NCBI GenBank assembly: GCA_035705295.1
Contig: DASSWG010000016.1
Coordinates: 1 to 51,806 of the forward strand
From: DASSWG01 sp035705295
GTDB lineage: Bacteria; Bacteroidota; Bacteroidia; Flavobacteriales; Flavobacteriaceae
Length of the DNA stretch: 51,806 nucleotides
Reading direction: 5' to 3'
Shown: positions 48,960-51,806 of the stretch, in pieces
Position numbering within the stretch: position 1 is the first letter of the stretch
How the letters are laid out: the number at the start of each line of letters is the position of its first letter
Program-made: the position numbers and the translations under genes
Notes under the pieces: generated by a model
Told to the model about the DNA's origin: nothing
Database searches by the model: none
What the model saw: the letters and a program-made list of their open reading frames with translations, nothing else

Positions 48960-51806
48960 TTAAAAATAGGCCCGTAATTGAACACTTCCGGTGTGAATGG
49001 TGCGCGAACTTTCGCTTTTCCGACCAAAATAGGACAGGTTCAGGTCCAAATATTCCGTCAACTTTTTTTGTGCGAGTAAAGTCCAAGTATAGTTTTTTTC
49101 GGGCTGCAAACCTTGCAACATTTGGTAGGCGACCGGCGAAAACGGATTGCCATCAAATTGGTTGAAAATATAGTTGAACTCGCCACTGATCGAATATTTT
49201 TGGGCATTGTTGAACGAAAAAGAAGCACCCAATTTTTGTTGCCGCAAGGTTTCCAATTCGCCCAGTTCATTTGCTTGCGAATCGAATTGATAAAACACAT
49301 CAAAACGCGTTCGGTCCGACAGCAAATAGGAAATTTTCGGGTTGATCAAAAATCCTTCGATCCGGTAATTGCGGGTTTCAAAATTTTCTGAAAAACTCTC
49401 CGTGCGGTTCAACTGGTTTTTCAAATTGAACAACCAACTTTCACCCACTTTGTGCGTAAAATCCAGTTGATGGCTTTTCAACCGATTTTCCTGCAAGCCT
49501 GTGGAAAGCAAGTTTTTGGTGTTGGAAGAAATGTAGCTGTAGGAAGTGGTGAAATGTTGTTTTCCACGATTGAAAAACAAGGTATTCCGAAAATTTGCGT
49601 TCAACGCCAACTCGTTTTCGCCGCCATCATTGAACGGATTGATGTCGAACGAATCGCCTTCGCGCTCAATTTTTCGGTCGATCAAATACGAGGTTTGGTT
49701 GTAAAAATGCGCTAAAAATTCTTGAAAACCTTCTTCATCGCTCCATTGTTGAAAATTCACGGTCACAATTTGGCTGAATTTGTTTTGGTGCGTTTTGATA
49801 AAAACTTGATTGGGAAGAAAAATCCGCACATATTTCGCTTGATCTTGAAACTGTGCAATTTCAAATTCTTCCAGTTCCTGAACGCCATTTTCGTTGTAAT
49901 CGATCCAAGTATATTGGCCCTGGCCCGGGTTTACTTCCACATAGGTAAATTCCTGCTGCGGCAAAGTCCCGCTTTTGGTTTCGAAAGAAGTGTTCAGAAT
50001 CAACAATCGGTCGAACAGAAATTGATTGTACAAAATGCGCGAATTCAAAGCTTGTTGCCGCTCGTTTTCCTCCGAACTTTTTAGGGTTCGAAAGTTGGCA
50101 AAAACCGACAAGTTTGAATTTTCAGAATGCAACAATTGCGACTCCAAATAATAATCGTTCGATCGGCTCACTTCTTCCAAGCGGTTGTTGCGCAAACTGT
50201 CGTTCACACGATATCGATAGCCGATTTCCACAAAAACGCCGGTGCTGTCGCCAATTCCGGTAAAAACTTCGTAGTTCTGAAATGCTTGGCTCGCGGCGGT
50301 AAGTTGGTTGGTTTCGTTTAAAATTTGTTCATTTTTTTCCATGGAAAATTTTCCTCCCGCCCAAATTTTCCCGAAATCATACACCGCATTTGCGCGAAAT
50401 CGCAAAAAATCCGAATCGATGGTTTCCGCCTGACTTTTCAAATAACTTCCTTCCATTGCGAGCCGAAGGCTGTCCAATTGCAAATTGGCTTGCAAAACGT
50501 GCCGCGAACCACTGAAATTTTTGGAAAAATCCAATTGTTGAAAACGATATGTGGCAATTCCTTTTTCGAGGTCGAAAAATTCCAAACCGGTGTCCAAAAA
50601 AGTTTGGTTGCCCAGCGGTTGCAACAAATTCCAATCGCGGTCAAATTCCACAGCATAGATTCGCTCCACACTTTGAAACGCATCTTGAATGTAATTGAAA
50701 GTCGCAAACCCATCCAATTTCCAATCGTTTTGTTGAACCAAGGTTTGCCGCGCTTTCAATCTTCCCGCAAAACCGTTGTTGTTGGAATCGTCTATGTTCG
50801 AATATAAATTCAGGTCGTTTTTGCTGACGGCAAATTCGAATCCGATGCTCGTTTTTTCGGAAGGTTGATAATTTCCATTGACCACCGCCAATTGTAATTT
50901 TTCGGGCGCAAAAAGCTGGGCGATCGGGGCATAATTCCCTTGCGGAATTCCATTGATGGGCGCCACATATTCAAAAACCCGCGTGATGGCCGACTCGTTC
51001 GCCAACACGTAATTTCCTTGATTTTCGCCCACCAAACTGAAACGTACTTGGAACAATTCGGCTTCCGGATCGGTGGAATACACAAAAATTTCCCTGCCGT
51101 TCACGATTTGTTTTTCGTACAAAACTTTGTTTTCATCAAAGGTGGCCGGAACGGCGCTCGGAGTGGTCATTTGTTCCGGGTCATCGCCAGCGTTTTGCAA
51201 AATTCCGATTTGTTCTTCGCTGAGGTTTTGTTGCAAAGGCTGGTTTTTCAAGTCATTTTCGGAATACACAAACGCGCCCAACCGGAATTTTTCACTCTCG
51301 AAATTTCCACCGCCGGTGGCGACCAAACGCGAATAATTTCGGTCACTGTATTGATATTCCACCGTGATGCGCATTTCGGAAGTGATGGGAAAAGTGGCGT
51401 TGAAAACAATTTCGCCAGCGTTGTAATCGATCACGTAATCTTTGCTTTCGCCGCGTTCCAAACGAATTCCGTTCACAAAAACCCGTTCGCTTCCCGCAAC
51501 TATCAGAATAAATAATTCCCCGTTCGGGCCGGTCAGTTTGTAAGGTCCTTGGTTTCCTTCTTGGCCTTGAAATTCGTTGCTGGCAAAAACACCCTTCACC
51601 AAAGCCCCAGCCGCAAAAAGGTGGGTGGAATTTCCATCGGGGTTCAAGGTTCCGGCGAGCGAAAGCCCTTGCACTTTTTTGGTGAACGAGGCAAAATAGG
51701 AATCGTCCTGCACCAAATCCACATCGCCGGCACGAATGTTCCAATGTTCTCCGTAAAGTTCAATAAAAACTTGATCGAATTCATCCAAATTCTGTGAATA
51801 ACCACT
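48960..51806 (-). CDS. large outer-membrane beta-barrel protein, 3' part only
   Basis: The reading frame enters from the right edge (first codons SGYSQNLDEFDQVFIELYGE) and runs 948 codons to the stop. The part seen has many short amphipathic strands rich in Tyr/Asn/Gln, periodic Phe/Tyr, and ends VQLRAYF with the terminal Phe usual for outer-membrane barrels. No signal peptide can be seen because the start is missing. I cannot name the family; a large Bacteroidota surface protein is likely. Confidence 0.75.
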   Translation of the reverse strand, partial: SGYSQNLDEFDQVFIELYGEHWNIRAGDVDLVQDDSYFASFTKKVQGLSLAGTLNPDGNSTHLFAAGALVKGVFASNEFQGQEGNQGPYKLTGPNGELFILIVAGSERVFVNGIRLERGESKDYVIDYNAGEIVFNATFPITSEMRITVEYQYSDRNYSRLVATGGGNFESEKFRLGAFVYSENDLKNQPLQQNLSEEQIGILQNAGDDPEQMTTPSAVPATFDENKVLYEKQIVNGREIFVYSTDPEAELFQVRFSLVGENQGNYVLANESAITRVFEYVAPINGIPQGNYAPIAQLFAPEKLQLAVVNGNYQPSEKTSIGFEFAVSKNDLNLYSNIDDSNNNGFAGRLKARQTLVQQNDWKLDGFATFNYIQDAFQSVERIYAVEFDRDWNLLQPLGNQTFLDTGLEFFDLEKGIATYRFQQLDFSKNFSGSRHVLQANLQLDSLRLAMEGSYLKSQAETIDSDFLRFRANAVYDFGKIWAGGKFSMEKNEQILNETNQLTAASQAFQNYEVFTGIGDSTGVFVEIGYRYRVNDSLRNNRLEEVSRSNDYYLESQLLHSENSNLSVFANFRTLKSSEENERQQALNSRILYNQFLFDRLLILNTSFETKSGTLPQQEFTYVEVNPGQGQYTWIDYNENGVQELEEFEIAQFQDQAKYVRIFLPNQVFIKTHQNKFSQIVTVNFQQWSDEEGFQEFLAHFYNQTSYLIDRKIEREGDSFDINPFNDGGENELALNANFRNTLFFNRGKQHFTTSYSYISSNTKNLLSTGLQENRLKSHQLDFTHKVGESWLFNLKNQLNRTESFSENFETRNYRIEGFLINPKISYLLSDRTRFDVFYQFDSQANELGELETLRQQKLGASFSFNNAQKYSISGEFNYIFNQFDGNPFSPVAYQMLQGLQPEKNYTWTLLAQKKLTEYLDLNLSYFGRKSESSRTIHTGSVQLRAYF

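Overview
The window looks like a chromosomal segment of a Flavobacteriaceae-type Bacteroidota. Evidence: promoters carry the Bacteroidota -7 box TAnnTTTG rather than sigma70 boxes; one secreted protease ends in a type IX secretion sorting domain; there are carboxypeptidase-like-plug outer-membrane receptors, DUF4837, DUF4175 and DUF2007 proteins, SPII lipoproteins, and tRNA genes without an encoded CCA. Leucine is mostly TTG in the resident genes, and several resident genes appear to start at TTG.

Layout. 1-5.5 kb: 5' tip of rnpA, an M1 peptidase, a DUF559 endonuclease-like gene set between structured repeats, an S8 protease lipoprotein and an MBL-fold hydrolase, all leftward. 5.7-15.7 kb: core genes, namely a CPA2-type antiporter, lepA, a TonB-receptor-like protein, dusB, a LolC/E-like permease, rbfA and methylmalonyl-CoA epimerase. 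15.7-25.1 kb: an accessory island with a MntA/HepT toxin-antitoxin pair, a type IIG restriction-modification enzyme with an AT-rich specificity domain, an unrecognised gene between two copies of a palindromic repeat, a secreted double-ABM protein with an AraC regulator (both AT-rich and TTA-using), a Fic enzyme with its inhibitory motif, tRNA-Met with a duplicated 3' tail, and a DUF4143-type ATPase. 25.2-32.6 kb: GNAT, CDF transporter, rpiB, a 0.5-kb AT-rich non-coding block, DUF2007, a 43-residue membrane protein, rnr, a serine hydrolase, and a LysE exporter whose reading frame runs through an antisense tRNA-Cys. 32.6-51.8 kb: mostly leftward core genes, namely folB, an esterase, DUF4837, a LysM transglycosylase, pgk, (holB rightward), ompH/skp, a methyltransferase, mnmG, ybeY, DUF4175, an M12-type protease with a T9SS signal, and a large outer-membrane protein cut by the window edge.

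The observations I rate highest are: two perfect 16-bp parS-like palindromes flanking mnmG, one of them inside the ybeY coding sequence; a 24-bp tRNA-tail-derived inverted repeat (23/24) bounding 20.28-23.80 kb; the mosaic specificity domain of the restriction enzyme; a family of palindromic intergenic repeats with consensus AACCTGACAGGTTTnnG..., one copy of which supplies the stop codon of a neighbouring gene; the DUF559 gene with its flanking hairpin repeats; and the LysE/tRNA-Cys antisense overlap. Most genes are otherwise ordinary. I did not find one clearly new multi-gene system; the best candidates are the 19.55-20.3 kb cassette and the 20.28-23.80 kb segment.
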